Assembly (NCBI GenBank): GCA_004519485.1
Contig: CP038134.1
Location: 248,001-312,000 of the forward strand
Origin: Nannochloropsis oceanica
Lineage: Eukaryota; Sar; Eustigmatophyceae; Eustigmatales; Monodopsidaceae
DNA: 64,000 nt
Reading direction: 5' to 3'
Part shown: positions 48,104 to 58,662 of the stretch, one piece after another
Layout of the letters: every line of letters begins with the position of its first letter
Position numbering within the stretch: position 1 is the first letter of the stretch
Made by a program: the position numbers and the translations under genes
Notes under the pieces: model-generated
Database searches by the model: none
Told to the model about the DNA's origin: nothing
The model's input: only the letters and a program-made list of their open reading frames with translations

Positions 48104-50200
48104 TCAGCCCAATTCATCCTCCAAAGCCGCCGCCAATAGAGCACCCACCCCCTCTTCCCCTACCCCCTCCCCACCCTCCTCGTCCTCCTCTATCTCCTCA
48201 TCCCTTCGCCGTTTACTGGCCCGTTGCTTTTTATTTTCTTCTACCTGATCCTCACTGTCTCTCTCTTCCTCGTCTTCTTCCTGCATGAAACTTGTCGACT
48301 CCGAGTGCTGCAACACGTCTCCTGGCTCTCCAGTCACTGTCCCTTGCGGGGCCGCCTTGGCGCACCCGGGCAACAAATACCCAGTCTCGTCCTTGCGCTC
48401 ACAATGAAAAAACGACAATTGCAACCAAACCCTCGTCACTACCAAAACATCGCCTCTTCGACTCGCCCGATACACTTTTTCCGTGTTGGGGTTCTCGGCG
48501 ACTACATGCGTGACTACCTCTGTTAGCTCTGGGACAATTTTTGCGCCTAATGACAGGGCCATGTATCCTAAATCACTTCGAAATGGATCCGTATTACGAG
48601 GCACGACACCACTGAAGAGGATGGTGACACCTGCTAAGATGCTACGACGGATGGTGTTGAGACATTGAGCGACATTTTTTGGGGGAGCTGTGGAGGTTGG
48701 CTGCTCCTCTTGCGCTTCCTTCCTCCCTCCATCTTCCTGTGCCTGTTCTGTACTGTTGGGAGAACTGGTGGTGGCTTTTACGTCACTGTAGTACAGGGCA
48801 TGCACGGCTTGCAGGACCCGCCAGATGTGTTCAAGTTGTCTGTCTTCCTTAGGATCGCCATAGGGATTCGAGGTCGAGGAGGAAAAGGAAGGGGTGGGTG
48901 CTGCTGATGCTGGTGCTGTCAATGTCAATGATGGAGCTGGTGGCTGGGTGGGTGGTGTGGCCACGTCGTCAGCACTGTTGTCTTCTTTACCGTTGCTGCA
49001 GCCACCGCTGCTTTCCTGGGTGGGCGTCACTACCGTCATCGCAACAGCTGCTGCTCCTGCTGCCGCTGTTGTCACCGGTGTTGGAGGTGCCGGGCCAGAA
49101 TCCAAGAGTGGAGCAGGTGCGAGACCTGCCACTCGGTTAAGCTCTTCAAATTCAGTATAAAACTTGAAAGGGACGACTGGTAGTAGGTGCCTCGATTGCT
49201 CCCCTTGCCACACCTGGGGGGAGTCGTCAAGAATCAATGCCATTTCAATCCCTCCGGGGAAAAGCCGTTGGAGGGATTTTTGACCGTGGAGGTCTGGGCA
49301 GTCGTCGCGGGAGACGATTCGATCCTTAAAGAGAGACCGGTCAGGGTCGAGGAGACGTGCAACCTGATGTGCGTAGTCTCGACGGCCGTGGGTGTATATA
49401 GTGAGGACGTAGAGGGAGTGGGCTTGGAGGAGGAAGGAGCGGAGGGACGGGCGGAGGCAGCACCAGTGACGGAGGAGGCGGTCTTGGTTGAAAATGTCGA
49501 AGGCGTGGACCTCGAGCCCACCGCAGTGCAGGTGCTCGGCGCGCGGATCGATGGTGGCGTGAAGCAGGGTCAGGTCAATGTCAAGAATCAGGTTAAGCTT
49601 CCGAGTTTTTGTGAGGGTTTCCGCCATGTTTCGGTAGATGTTGGCAGCTTCATGTTTGGAGACGGAGACGTGATGACCGCCTTGAACAAAGACCCGCGTG
49701 GCTTCTTTTGTGTGGCCTGCTTCCTCTTCTAGCACTTCCCCACACACGGCGCACATGCGTCCACTTTGTAAAACTGGATGCGTGCAGTAGCTCATCTTTC
49801 CCAAGACCAAGCGAGGTGGAGGCAATGGCATCTCCTGCTCGTCCTCGTCCTCGATGTCCCCTTCGTTGCCCTTCCCCACGCCTGTGGCCGACTGACGTGT
49901 GCCGCTCAAGTCCGGCATGAAGATTTCTGTCAAGGTGCCAGTCCGAGTTGCCAACAGCCTCCGTACAACCTTCCCACCGCCCTTCAGACGCTCGCAAATG
50001 ATCTGCGCGAGTTCCGCATCCTTCTTCACCCGGTCCCCTTGCCGACGTACCCATGACACGGCCAAGGGCCGCAAACTCTCTGTCTCTAAGTCCAGCTCCA
50101 ACGCCTTGACGGCGTACGCCCGGCTGCTCCCGTTGCTGGTGCCGCTGCCACCACTGCCGTCCCTCAGGAAAGATGCGGGACGAGGCCTGCGTTTTGCCAT
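48104..50200 (-). CDS. FCP1-type RNA polymerase II CTD phosphatase
   Basis: The intronless reading from the ATG at 50200 gives 698 residues. FCP1 removes phosphate from the heptad repeats of the polymerase II tail so that the enzyme can be reused. Residues about 45-95 resemble the biotinyl/lipoyl-like N-terminal part of FCP1 (GDRVKKDAELAQIICE, RTGTLTEI). A Cys/His cluster (YCTHPVLQSGRMCAVCG) precedes the FCPH domain. LNLILDIDLTLLHAT has the catalytic DxDxT (Asp207, Asp209), and LRPSLRSFLLQAHSLYVLTI, then KSLQRLFPG and LILDDSPQVW with the second DD, follow. A BRCT domain occupies about 525-615: ILFSGVVP, LGAKIVPELTEVVTHVVAE, VLVVTRVWLQLSF. An acidic Glu-rich tail ends the protein as in yeast and animal FCP1. 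Two Pro/Ala/Thr-rich linkers separate the domains. Divergent from the glucosidase II beta gene. Confidence 0.92.
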   Translation of the reverse strand: MAKRRPRPASFLRDGSGGSGTSNGSSRAYAVKALELDLETESLRPLAVSWVRRQGDRVKKDAELAQIICERLKGGGKVVRRLLATRTGTLTEIFMPDLSGTRQSATGVGKGNEGDIEDEDEQEMPLPPPRLVLGKMSYCTHPVLQSGRMCAVCGEVLEEEAGHTKEATRVFVQGGHHVSVSKHEAANIYRNMAETLTKTRKLNLILDIDLTLLHATIDPRAEHLHCGGLEVHAFDIFNQDRLLRHWCCLRPSLRSFLLQAHSLYVLTIYTHGRRDYAHQVARLLDPDRSLFKDRIVSRDDCPDLHGQKSLQRLFPGGIEMALILDDSPQVWQGEQSRHLLPVVPFKFYTEFEELNRVAGLAPAPLLDSGPAPPTPVTTAAAGAAAVAMTVVTPTQESSGGCSNGKEDNSADDVATPPTQPPAPSLTLTAPASAAPTPSFSSSTSNPYGDPKEDRQLEHIWRVLQAVHALYYSDVKATTSSPNSTEQAQEDGGRKEAQEEQPTSTAPPKNVAQCLNTIRRSILAGVTILFSGVVPRNTDPFRSDLGYMALSLGAKIVPELTEVVTHVVAENPNTEKVYRASRRGDVLVVTRVWLQLSFFHCERKDETGYLLPGCAKAAPQGTVTGEPGDVLQHSESTSFMQEEDEEERDSEDQVEENKKQRASKRRRDEEIEEDEEGGEGVGEEGVGALLAAALEDELG

Positions 50201-50556
50201 TCTGAGGAGCTGTTGTAGTCGGGAGGGGGGGAAGACGGGTCTACATAGCCCGGGGAGGTTCTATAGGTGGGATGGTGACCATCATGATCAATCATGACGA
50301 TGGTGGGATTCAAGGGAGATGTGATCTCACTATAATGTCTTTGTGTCACCTCGCACGTGCACGTGGGGCTCGCTTGTGTGAGGCGTATTGAAACCTGCAT
50401 TCATTTCAGTTGTTTATTCCAGGGCCCTCGCCGATGAGGGCACATCTTGTTCATCGCTCAAGAAGGCAGCTTCTTCGATTCATTTAATCATCCACACGTA
50501 GTAACACACACCTCAACCAAAATTTCTCAACCACAGTGGACTTATAAGCCATCACT
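50201..50556. promoter_or_regulatory. Shared divergent promoter, FCP1 / glucosidase II beta
   Basis: The 356 bases between the two start codons must carry both promoters. No motif was recognised beyond palindromic ATGATCAATCATGA near 50284. Confidence 0.5.
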
Positions 50557-52464
50557 ATGATCTCACGCTTCTCTCTCGTCGCCGTGGCCGTAGCAATGGC
50601 CGTGGCATTGGCCTTGCTGGCCTCGCCCGCCGCGGCCGCAGCGGATGCCTCTTGTCCTGTCTCCAAAGCCCGCACGAACGACGACTACTGTGACGATCTG
50701 GTATCAGGATGCGACGAGACGGAGACTAGTGCCTGCTCCTTCATCAAACGAACTCCCACTTTTCAATGCAACGCCTCCGTTACAGGCGAGCCGCATTTGC
50801 TGCCTGCTTCCCGCGTGGGCGACACGGTTTGCGACTGCTGCGATGGCTCCGATGAGGCGCCTGGCGTGTGCCCGGATGCATGCGGGGCACTGCAAGAAGA
50901 GTACCTGGATAACGCCTTCCAATGGTTCGAGGACGTCATGGCCGGTAAAGCAAGTCGGGATGCAGCTGTGGTGGAGGCACGGGGGATCATGGCGGGATGG
51001 GAGGCGGAGCTGGAAACCGTAGAGGCTGCCCACGTAGAGCTTCAACAGTTGCTAAGAAAGTTGAAGGATCTCAAGGCCAAGGAAGAAAGGATGGAGGGAT
51101 GGGAGAATTTTTGGTGGTTACGCGAGGAGGCAAAGCGGAGGGGAGAAGTGCTGGAAGAGGAGCAGGCGCAGCAGCAGCCGCAAGAGGAGCAGGAAGAGAA
51201 GTGCGAGGAGAAGGCAGCCGCAGCGACAACGGATGAATCTCTTGTGGAAGAGGGCGACCAGGACGAGACTACGAGTGACTCCTCAACCTCGATACCCAAC
51301 GCCACTTTTGATAATGACGCCGCTGCTGCTCCATTGCCGGCCTCCTTCACTCCTGCCCGCACAGTTTCCGTCGCGTTTACTGAAGTGGGCAACCAAATGG
51401 GAGAGGTAGACAATTTCGAAGACCGCCTTCTCTCCGCCACCGCCACAGATGGCACGCTCAGCTTATCACTACGAACATATCTGAAAACAGTCGCCTCTTC
51501 CTCCTCCTACTTCTCCTCTCCCGCGGCATCGTCAAAAGCCGCCACCTCTGTCTGGGAGCCAACCGAGATTCTAGAATTGAATCTACAGGCGATGGGTGCC
51601 CTGGTACTTGGGCCTTTTCAAGCCATCTTTTGGATGATGAGTATTTGCAAAAACGAATTGATGGACGTTCTGAGGATCAATAAGCACAAGACACACCACT
51701 GGAGTGCTGCCGATGCTGCAGCTGCTCCTGCTACCGCTGTTACGACTACAGCTGCTGTTGCGTTCGAAAAGGGCGGATGGGTAGGTGCGATGAAATGGGT
51801 GGTCGACGCGATTGCTCGTGGCCCGTATACGGCTATGGCTTTGCTTCGTCCTGAGACAATTCCTAATGCCCCTGAACGGATGGAGGCCGCCTTGTTAAGG
51901 TTTGCAGTGGAGAAAGTGGAAGGGGAGGTTGAGAGGAAGTTAGGGCGGATGGACGAGTTGAGAGAGGCCTTGGTTGAAACGTGGTATAGTGCAGTGAAAG
52001 GGGATGAGGGGGTATTTCGTACGTGGAAGGACAAGTGCTTCGAGAAACAAGATAAGGATTTTGCGTATAAAATTTGTCCTTTCAAGGAGGTGAAGCAGAA
52101 TTATTTGTTGGTGGGGAAATGGACAGGGTGGATTCAGAGGGATGACGGGATTGGAAGTAAGGATGGAGCAGGGCCTGTGATGTACTTTACGGAAGGACAG
52201 CAGTGTTGGAATGGGCCGAAGAGGACAGCTCTCGTGCAATTATGGTGTGGCCCGGAGGAGGCGGTTGTAGAGGTGACGGAGCCGAGTGTGTGTTTGTATG
52301 ACTTTGTGATGACGACACCGTTGGTCTGCGATGAGGTGGTAGTGAAGGAGGCGGAAGAGAGGCTGAGGAGGATGGGGGTAAAGTTGCCCGGAGATGATGC
52401 ATGGGAAGGGGTGGAGTTCCGGGAGGAGGGAGGGGGAGGTAGAATAGAAAGGGAGGAATTGTGA
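50557..52464 (+). CDS. Glucosidase II beta subunit-like protein
   Basis: The intronless reading gives 635 residues with an N-terminal signal peptide (VAVAMAVALALLASPAAAAA). Glucosidase II trims glucose from N-glycans in the ER; the beta subunit retains the enzyme there and binds mannose. The N-terminal GIIb domain has paired Cys and LDLa-like motifs: NDDYCDDLVSGCDE, then FQCNASVTGEP and SRVGDTVCDCCDGSDEAPGV. A Glu-rich helical linker (about 150-240) follows. The C-terminal MRH domain (about 495-590) begins CPFKEVKQN and runs through GKWTGWIQRDD, GQQCWNGPKRTALVQLWCG and TEPSVCLYDFVMTTPLVC. Aligned by eye with the animal protein, the four mannose-contacting residues Gln, Arg, Glu and Tyr are present (VKQ, GPKR, TEP, CLY). 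The end lacks a clear HDEL-type signal; the last residues are REEL, which is unusual but resembles a weak retrieval tail. Confidence 0.9.
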   Translation: MISRFSLVAVAVAMAVALALLASPAAAAADASCPVSKARTNDDYCDDLVSGCDETETSACSFIKRTPTFQCNASVTGEPHLLPASRVGDTVCDCCDGSDEAPGVCPDACGALQEEYLDNAFQWFEDVMAGKASRDAAVVEARGIMAGWEAELETVEAAHVELQQLLRKLKDLKAKEERMEGWENFWWLREEAKRRGEVLEEEQAQQQPQEEQEEKCEEKAAAATTDESLVEEGDQDETTSDSSTSIPNATFDNDAAAAPLPASFTPARTVSVAFTEVGNQMGEVDNFEDRLLSATATDGTLSLSLRTYLKTVASSSSYFSSPAASSKAATSVWEPTEILELNLQAMGALVLGPFQAIFWMMSICKNELMDVLRINKHKTHHWSAADAAAAPATAVTTTAAVAFEKGGWVGAMKWVVDAIARGPYTAMALLRPETIPNAPERMEAALLRFAVEKVEGEVERKLGRMDELREALVETWYSAVKGDEGVFRTWKDKCFEKQDKDFAYKICPFKEVKQNYLLVGKWTGWIQRDDGIGSKDGAGPVMYFTEGQQCWNGPKRTALVQLWCGPEEAVVEVTEPSVCLYDFVMTTPLVCDEVVVKEAEERLRRMGVKLPGDDAWEGVEFREEGGGGRIEREEL

Positions 52465-52872
52465 TACGCTTGAAAAATGAATTAAAAGCAGAAAACAGAA
52501 CAGAAAAACATCTGCGGGGGCATCGAGAGCTTGTCTGAGGCCTTGCGTTTCAAAACGAGTGCCTGAGAGCACGTGTGCTTCTCGGCTGCTCGGAGTCATG
52601 TCCATAAAGCTCCGGCTGCTCTAAAAACCCGAGTCAAAAGGACAGCCGCTTTGCATCAGAGGTGCACTTTGAGAAGGTATTCTAGGCACTTCCTTGTGTA
52701 CACCGTATCACTTCGGACGGAATGCTGAAAGGGTGGGCTCTTCGTGCCCCTTGTGGGTCTTTAAAAAGACATTTCTTCCGCTCCTTCACTTTTGCACGCA
52801 TCTCGGACCCCTGAACTGAACGTCATCACATGTGTCCTCATCCTCTCTCCTCCCTTGAGCACATACGTTTAG
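52465..52872. other. Intergenic between two plus-strand genes
   Basis: About 410 bases hold the 3' flank of the glucosidase II beta gene and the promoter of the ankyrin gene. No other feature was seen. Confidence 0.6.
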
Positions 52873-54018
52873 ATGCAACCTAACAGTTGTGCCACAATCG
52901 ACAAGCCAATCCTCTCTATCCGCTGCGCATTGGGCTCCATTCGTCTTCTTTCCTTGCACTCAATCCTCCCGTCCATCATACAAACTCCAACTACAGATGC
53001 GGCATTGCTATCGAGCCTCACTACCCTAGAGCAAGACATGCTCAACGCCCTGAATGATGCCCTCGCCGAGGGAAAAGTTCACACTGTAACCTGTCTATTA
53101 CAAGCCCACCCATTGCTGGTCTCCACGCGCATGCACGCCGGGGGCTGGACTCCCTTGCTCCTGGCCAGCTACTACGACCAACCGAAAGTAGTGGAGATCA
53201 TCCTAGGCCACGCTGGTGTAGGTGTAAACGATGTAGATAACGATATTTTTCGTCGAAGCGCCTTGCATTGGCTTGCAGCACGGGGACAGGCAGTCTTGAT
53301 CTTTAAACTGGTGAAGCAGCACGGCGCCTCGGTGGACCTGCGCGATGCCGAAAATAATACGCCGTTGCACCGGGCCTGTAAAGCCAACCAACCCATGACA
53401 GTTATGATGCTCTTAATGCTGGGCGCAGACCCGGAAGCGCGCACGGAGGATGAAGAAGTTCCGGCTGAAGTCACCGATTCCTCCCTCGCCCGTGCCTTCA
53501 TTCGCCTTTTTCAAAAAAGCTGCCTCAAGTCCACCCCAGTACACAAAGGAAGAATTGGAGGAGAGATGCACATGGCGCCTGTCAGCAGCACGAGCAGCAC
53601 GAGTTGCAGCTGCGATTTGAGCAATAGCAAGATAGACGAGAGGCGGTCGTTGCAACCGCAGCAGGAGCACCAGAAGCAGCAGCACGGTGAGGAATGCCTG
53701 GACAAGATTAGTTGTAGCAGTGGCAGCAGCAGCAGCAGTAGTAGTAGCAGCAGCAGTCAATTACGTTCGGAATCGCCTTGCACGCGGTCTACGGCGAGCG
53801 CGAGCTCATGGGGGGAGAATCAGGCCAAGGAAGGGCAGGAGGAAGGGAAGGCAGGGATGGAGGATGAAACAACGACTTTGTTGAGAGGCAAAGTAGCGCC
53901 GTCGGGGAAGAAAAACGGAAAGAGGCTCGCAACGACAAAGACATTGATTAATATGTTTGAAGGTGATAGAGGGAGACCGAGATCGATGGGTGGGTGTGTA
54001 GGTAGGGAACACCAGTGA
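52873..54018 (+). CDS. Ankyrin-repeat protein with disordered C-terminus
   Basis: The intronless reading has 381 residues from the ATG at 52873. Residues about 55-185 form four ankyrin repeats: ALNDALAEGKVHTVTCLLQA, GGWTPLLLASYYDQPKVVEI, RRSALHWLAARGQAVLIFKL, and NNTPLHRACKANQPMTVMML followed by LMLGADPEAR. The TPLH/ALHW and G.dpe.r elements are canonical. The second half is Ser/Gln/Glu-rich and likely disordered, with AGC/AGT repeats coding Ser. There is no catalytic or targeting motif, so only a protein-binding role is suggested. Confidence 0.85.
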   Translation: MQPNSCATIDKPILSIRCALGSIRLLSLHSILPSIIQTPTTDAALLSSLTTLEQDMLNALNDALAEGKVHTVTCLLQAHPLLVSTRMHAGGWTPLLLASYYDQPKVVEIILGHAGVGVNDVDNDIFRRSALHWLAARGQAVLIFKLVKQHGASVDLRDAENNTPLHRACKANQPMTVMMLLMLGADPEARTEDEEVPAEVTDSSLARAFIRLFQKSCLKSTPVHKGRIGGEMHMAPVSSTSSTSCSCDLSNSKIDERRSLQPQQEHQKQQHGEECLDKISCSSGSSSSSSSSSSSQLRSESPCTRSTASASSWGENQAKEGQEEGKAGMEDETTTLLRGKVAPSGKKNGKRLATTKTLINMFEGDRGRPRSMGGCVGREHQ

Positions 54019-54893
54019 AATTCAGTAACAAATGTAGCATTGGTCCATTTAATCAGAAGGATAACAAGAAAGGGAACAAATCACAAACATATATTCGTTG
54101 GTGGCATTATCTGGGATGTGTTACTGAATGTGAGTGCGTGTGTGCGTGTGCGTGTAATGATGTATGCTGAGACTGGTAATGTCAGTTCATTTTTTCCTTT
54201 TTTTCTCCCCTTTCCTCTTTTGCTCTTTTCGCCTTTCCTCTCCTCCACCTTGACATTCCGTTCATATTTTCCCTCTTCAACTTCGCTTCTTCCTTCCTTG
54301 ATCACTTCTTTCAAACCGATAATTGTCCTTCCTACCTTCTTGACTTCCTCCTCTCGACGGATTTTCATCATGACGGATTTTACTCTCTTCCTATAACCCC
54401 TTCGTCGTTTGGCGTCCTTTCTTGAGGTTCCCTATCTTCTCCCAAACCGCTCATCGCTCTGCGTTACCCTCTGCTACTTTCTACTGCTGCTTTTAGCTAC
54501 TGCTGGTGTTGCTGACCCGTGGGCCATGGTTACTTACTGTTGGCCTCCAACACGCCTCGGGCGCTACCTCCTCCCCGACTTTCGTCCCACCCTCACTCCT
54601 ATTTTCCCTCCACAAATGCACGCCTCTTTCCATTCTGTTTCTATTTGTGTCTTACCTACCACATCACCGTGACACTCATTATCGCAGTCCACTCCATGCT
54701 CTCCCCTCTTCCCCGCCAAAGACCATCCTCCGTTCTCCCTCTCTTCCTCCCTCCTCCCTCACTTCCTGCTCCTTTTCCACAAACCGATATCCGTCCTCCC
54801 TCCCTTTCTGCCCCTGCTCCTTCTCTCACCCTTATTCTAGCAACGCGTTCTATGCCCGCTTAAACACGCCCCCCTCTCAATTCCTCCCCCCCC
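54019..54893. other. Intergenic between convergent genes, pyrimidine-rich
   Basis: About 875 bases between the stops of the ankyrin and histidine-pathway genes. Long CT-rich stretches dominate and no gene was recognised. Confidence 0.6.
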
Positions 54894-57591
54894 TCAAAAA
54901 TCCATCCCGCCCAGCTGCGACCCCTCCCCGATCCCAGGCGGAGGCAAGGCCACACGGACCGGGATTCCCACCTCCTTCAAATGACTCTTCACGGCACTAA
55001 TCTCCACCTCCCTCCTATGGAAAATCCCCGCGGCAAGAGCAGCTTCCACCCCCGTTCTATTGAAAACCTCCGAAAAGTGCCGAGGGCAGCCAGCACCACT
55101 ACTGGCTATGACAGGGATGGTCACTGCGGCACGCACTGCACGGATCAAGGCCAGGTCAAATCCCTTGCATTGCCCGTCCATGTCCACACAGTTGAGCAAT
55201 ATTTCACCCGCGCCTAATTCGGCGCAAATGTGCGCCAGGCGGACCGCATCGATCGGCCTTCCCTCCCTCCCTCCCTTTATGGTGGCTTGATACCAGCACC
55301 ACTTCTCCTTGTTAGGGCCTGCGGGTTCCGGTAGCTCAACGGGCGTGTGGCCAGCAGGACAGGCATCGGGGGAGGAGAGATAGACACGGCGAGGGTCAAT
55401 GCTCACCACCACCGCCTGCCTCCCATATCGACCCGAAATTTGCTCGATCGCCGACAACCCCGTCCTCTTCCCATGTCTTGCCACCACCTCCTCGGCCGCC
55501 GTCACGGCATCGCTCCCGATGCTCACCTTGTCCGCACCCGCCCTGAAGTATCGGGCTGCAACCTCCACAGCCGTCCAGGCTTTTCCTCCCTCCCCTTCTT
55601 CCGTATATCCCCGGATTCCGCCCCCAACCGTCAAGGGCACGAACACTTGTTCCGAGGCCTTTTCAAGCACTTGCAGCATCGGCAGGTCGTCCAGCACCCC
55701 CTGTCGGAAGCTCGTGATGTTTAAAAACGTGATTTCATCCGCGCCTTCGTCGTAGTACCGTCTCGCCAATGCCACTGGCTTGCCCAAATTGCGGACCGCC
55801 CCTCTTGCTGTTGCTGCTGTTGCTGCTGTTGCTGCTGTTGCGGTGGCATCTTCTGCCGCTGCTGGGGCCTCGCGGACGTCGTACTGATCCCCTTTGGTCA
55901 CCACCAAGTCGCCTTCATCGTTGCTTCGCACGTCTAAGCACGCGATGACGCGTTTACTCACCCGGGTCTCGGCAATGGGCCGCCAGAGCCCATCGTTGGC
56001 CTCCACTTCGATGCTGCCAAAGCTGTGGTAACGAGGGACGCAGGAGTGGGAAGGAGGGAGGGAAGGAGGGAGGGACGACGGAAGGGAAAGGAGCGGTGGA
56101 GAGAGGCGTGAATTTAGGAGGAAAAGAGAAAATTGTGGGTGATTGAAGCTGCATTATAAATAAGGAGCCTACGCTGCCCTGCCCTTGCCTTTCTCCCTCC
56201 CTCCCTCCCTCCCTCCCGTCCGCACTTTTCCAGAAATGTCTGCAAAATCCTCAGGCCCGTCGACCCACTCTTCTCCGGGTGAAACTGCGTGGCGACTACC
56301 CTCCCTTGCTGCACCGCTGAGATGAAGTTGGTGCCGTAGGTGGTGAGGGTCAGCGCCCAGGGCGCCGCTTCGGGGGAGGGCATGGCACGGTAGGAGTGGA
56401 CAAAGTAGACGAGTTCCTGGGGGCGGAGGGCGCGAATTAGTTTGGTTTGCTTCTGCATGAGCAGCCCGTTCCACCCAATGTGAGGGACGGAGAGGGAGGC
56501 GGAGGGGTCGAAGTGCTTGATGGTGCCTTTGATGATGCCTAGACCCTGCTCGCGTGAGGGAGAAAGGAAGGAAGAGCAAGAGGAATGGAGGGAGGGAAGC
56601 ATGAGTAGAGGGAAAAGCGAACGATCCAAAGCTTGCCTGCTGCTGAATCAAGTCATCATCTGACAACACGAGTCGAAAAGTAATCCATAATCACCTCCCG
56701 CCGCTTCCCTCCCTCCATCCGTCCCTCCCTACCGCGACGCCCGGGCATTCCTCGCTCGCCTCAAACAGCGTCTGCATACCCAGACATATGCCAAAAAAGG
56801 GACGATCCGCTGATATATATTCTCGCAACGGTTGCGTGAAGCCCTTGGTGTTCAGGACCTTGGGGGGAAAAGGAATGGTGGAGGGAAGGAGGGAGGGAAG
56901 GAGGGAGAGAGGGAGGAATCAACCTATCGTCTATCCGTCCGATCTGAAAGCGACAGATGATTTGGGTCGCTAGTCTTCCTCCCTCTCCCTATCTGCTACA
57001 TCTTCCCAACCACTCATATACCTACCTCCATGGCACTCCCAAAGCTGCCAACACCGGGGAAAACGATAACCTCCGCGGCATCAATCTCCCCAGGGCTGTG
57101 GAAAAGAAAGCGGAAGATAGTTGGGAGGAAGTGGAGGGGGAGAGTGGATCAATCAAATAAAATTGTTGGTAGGATGCAGCCGAGAAAAAAGAGATTATTT
57201 ACCTGGAAACATCGTGCACTTCGTAGCCCAGCGCCGTGATGGCATTTCTGTAGGGGAAAAAATAAGGCAGTGCGTGAGATATGTGAGCCGGAAGCCGGAG
57301 AGACGAAGATGAAAGGAGGAAGCATGGTCATCTCGACGCATCTCAGTGTGTCGATGTGCACTGTCTGGCCTTGGAAATCTTGCGTGAGCACGTGTCACTA
57401 GCCTGCGAGAGGTCCAGCTCGACCAAAGCTTGAGGCTGTTGGGCAGAGAAGGAGACATACCTAACGCTCCGCACGTTCCCCGCCCCATAGTCCAGCAGGG
57501 AGACGACGGGCCGTCTTGGAGCGCCCGGCGTTGTGCTGGAGGAAGATGGAGAAGCAGAAGAAGAGGATGAGGCCCCAGGCGCCGTCGACAT
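54894..57591 (-). CDS. HIS7: Bifunctional imidazole glycerol phosphate synthase HisHF
   Basis: Six exons (57461-57591, 57203-57247, 57026-57095, 56733-56858, 56226-56545, 54894-56022) join in frame to 606 residues. The enzyme makes imidazole glycerol phosphate and AICAR from PRFAR and glutamine, the fifth histidine step. The glutaminase half reads [35 protein letters not shown] and [16 protein letters not shown] with the nucleophile Cys, then FHPEKSG with the His-Glu pair. The cyclase half (HisF barrel) has RVIACLDVR with the first catalytic Asp, [52 protein letters not shown] with the second, and [10 protein letters not shown]. Fusion of both activities is the fungal, plant and algal form. 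An upstream in-frame ATG (57645) adds 18 residues; no clear plastid signal was seen at either start. An Ala/Thr run near 55800-55850 is an insertion. Confidence 0.93.
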
Positions 57592-58662
57592 GGAAGCCTG
57601 TGTGTTTGTATGGCGTGCGTGGGTATGCAATGTGATCGGACACATGGCAACAACTGTTGAGAGGTGCGGGTCCGTCGGCTCACGCCTAGACGACAAACAA
57701 GCAAATTAGGGCCTTGGAGGCCCGAGCATCAAAGTACAAAGCTCTCAAGACTGCCTGGCCACCAATGGACAATGAAAAATTGGGGCCTCCGGCCTCTGGC
57801 CAAACACCAAGTTAGCAGGCCGTTTGCACGCCCGGCTCGCGGAGGAACGAGACGCACATGCCATTTCGTGTCCATACTGCGAAAAAAAGTGAACTGGAAT
57901 CAAGAAAAACTTAAAACCACCATATTGCACACGTGCACATTTATTGGTGAATGGGAAATGTGACCCAAAGGCACAAGGGCACAAAGGCCAGCAAGACACC
58001 ACCAACCTCCCGGCTTGGGCAAATCCACTAATCCAGCCACTTCCTCGGGCCGACCTTGCGCTTGCTTGCCTCCTTGGCCTTGATTTAACAATCTCATCGA
58101 ATATCATCATCACACGACAAGCCATAAAGGGTTAGGGTTAGGGTTAACCATGAGTAATTTCTCGTTGGATAAGAAGCAATGAAAGAAACCTCAGATGTTG
58201 TTCGTGGGGCACAAGCCGAGCACACTCAACAACCTCGGCCTCTCGTCTACGGCCTTCGCCACATTTTTCCTTTCCTTTTTTTCTTCACCTTGTTTCCCTT
58301 TCAATCTTGTTTTTGCTTGCTGATTTCCTACTTTTCGCTTCATCTTTGGTTTAGGTCAAATCATGCCTGGAATGGGAGATGGGAGATGGTGGGGGAAAAG
58401 GCACAGGGCACACGTGGTCCCCTCGCTGGATCTGTGAAGGCAGTGCGGGGGGGGGAAATTAAAACGACATCTTTTGGGTGTGTGGAGGGAAAGAACCGCG
58501 AGCTATGCTTTTGTACCCGCTACGAAATACGAACAACATTTATCATCAACACACAGGGAGTCACCTGACCTGCAATCCCCTCCTTAGCGTCTCTCGACCT
58601 CTCAAAGGTTTCTCTCCTGCTAGACAAAACCCCCTTCTGCCTCCCTCCTCATCACTCTCCTC
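57592..58662. other. Intergenic between HisHF and the reductase-like gene
   Basis: About 1.07 kb contains the HisHF promoter, a telomere-type repeat at 58129-58149 and the 3' flank of the next minus-strand gene. Frames such as 57664-57963 show no domain. Confidence 0.5.
58129..58149. repeat. Interstitial telomere-type repeat, (GGGTTA)3
   Basis: Three GGGTTA units followed by ACC form a short telomere-type array between two minus-strand genes, about 540 bases upstream of the HisHF start. Confidence 0.9.
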
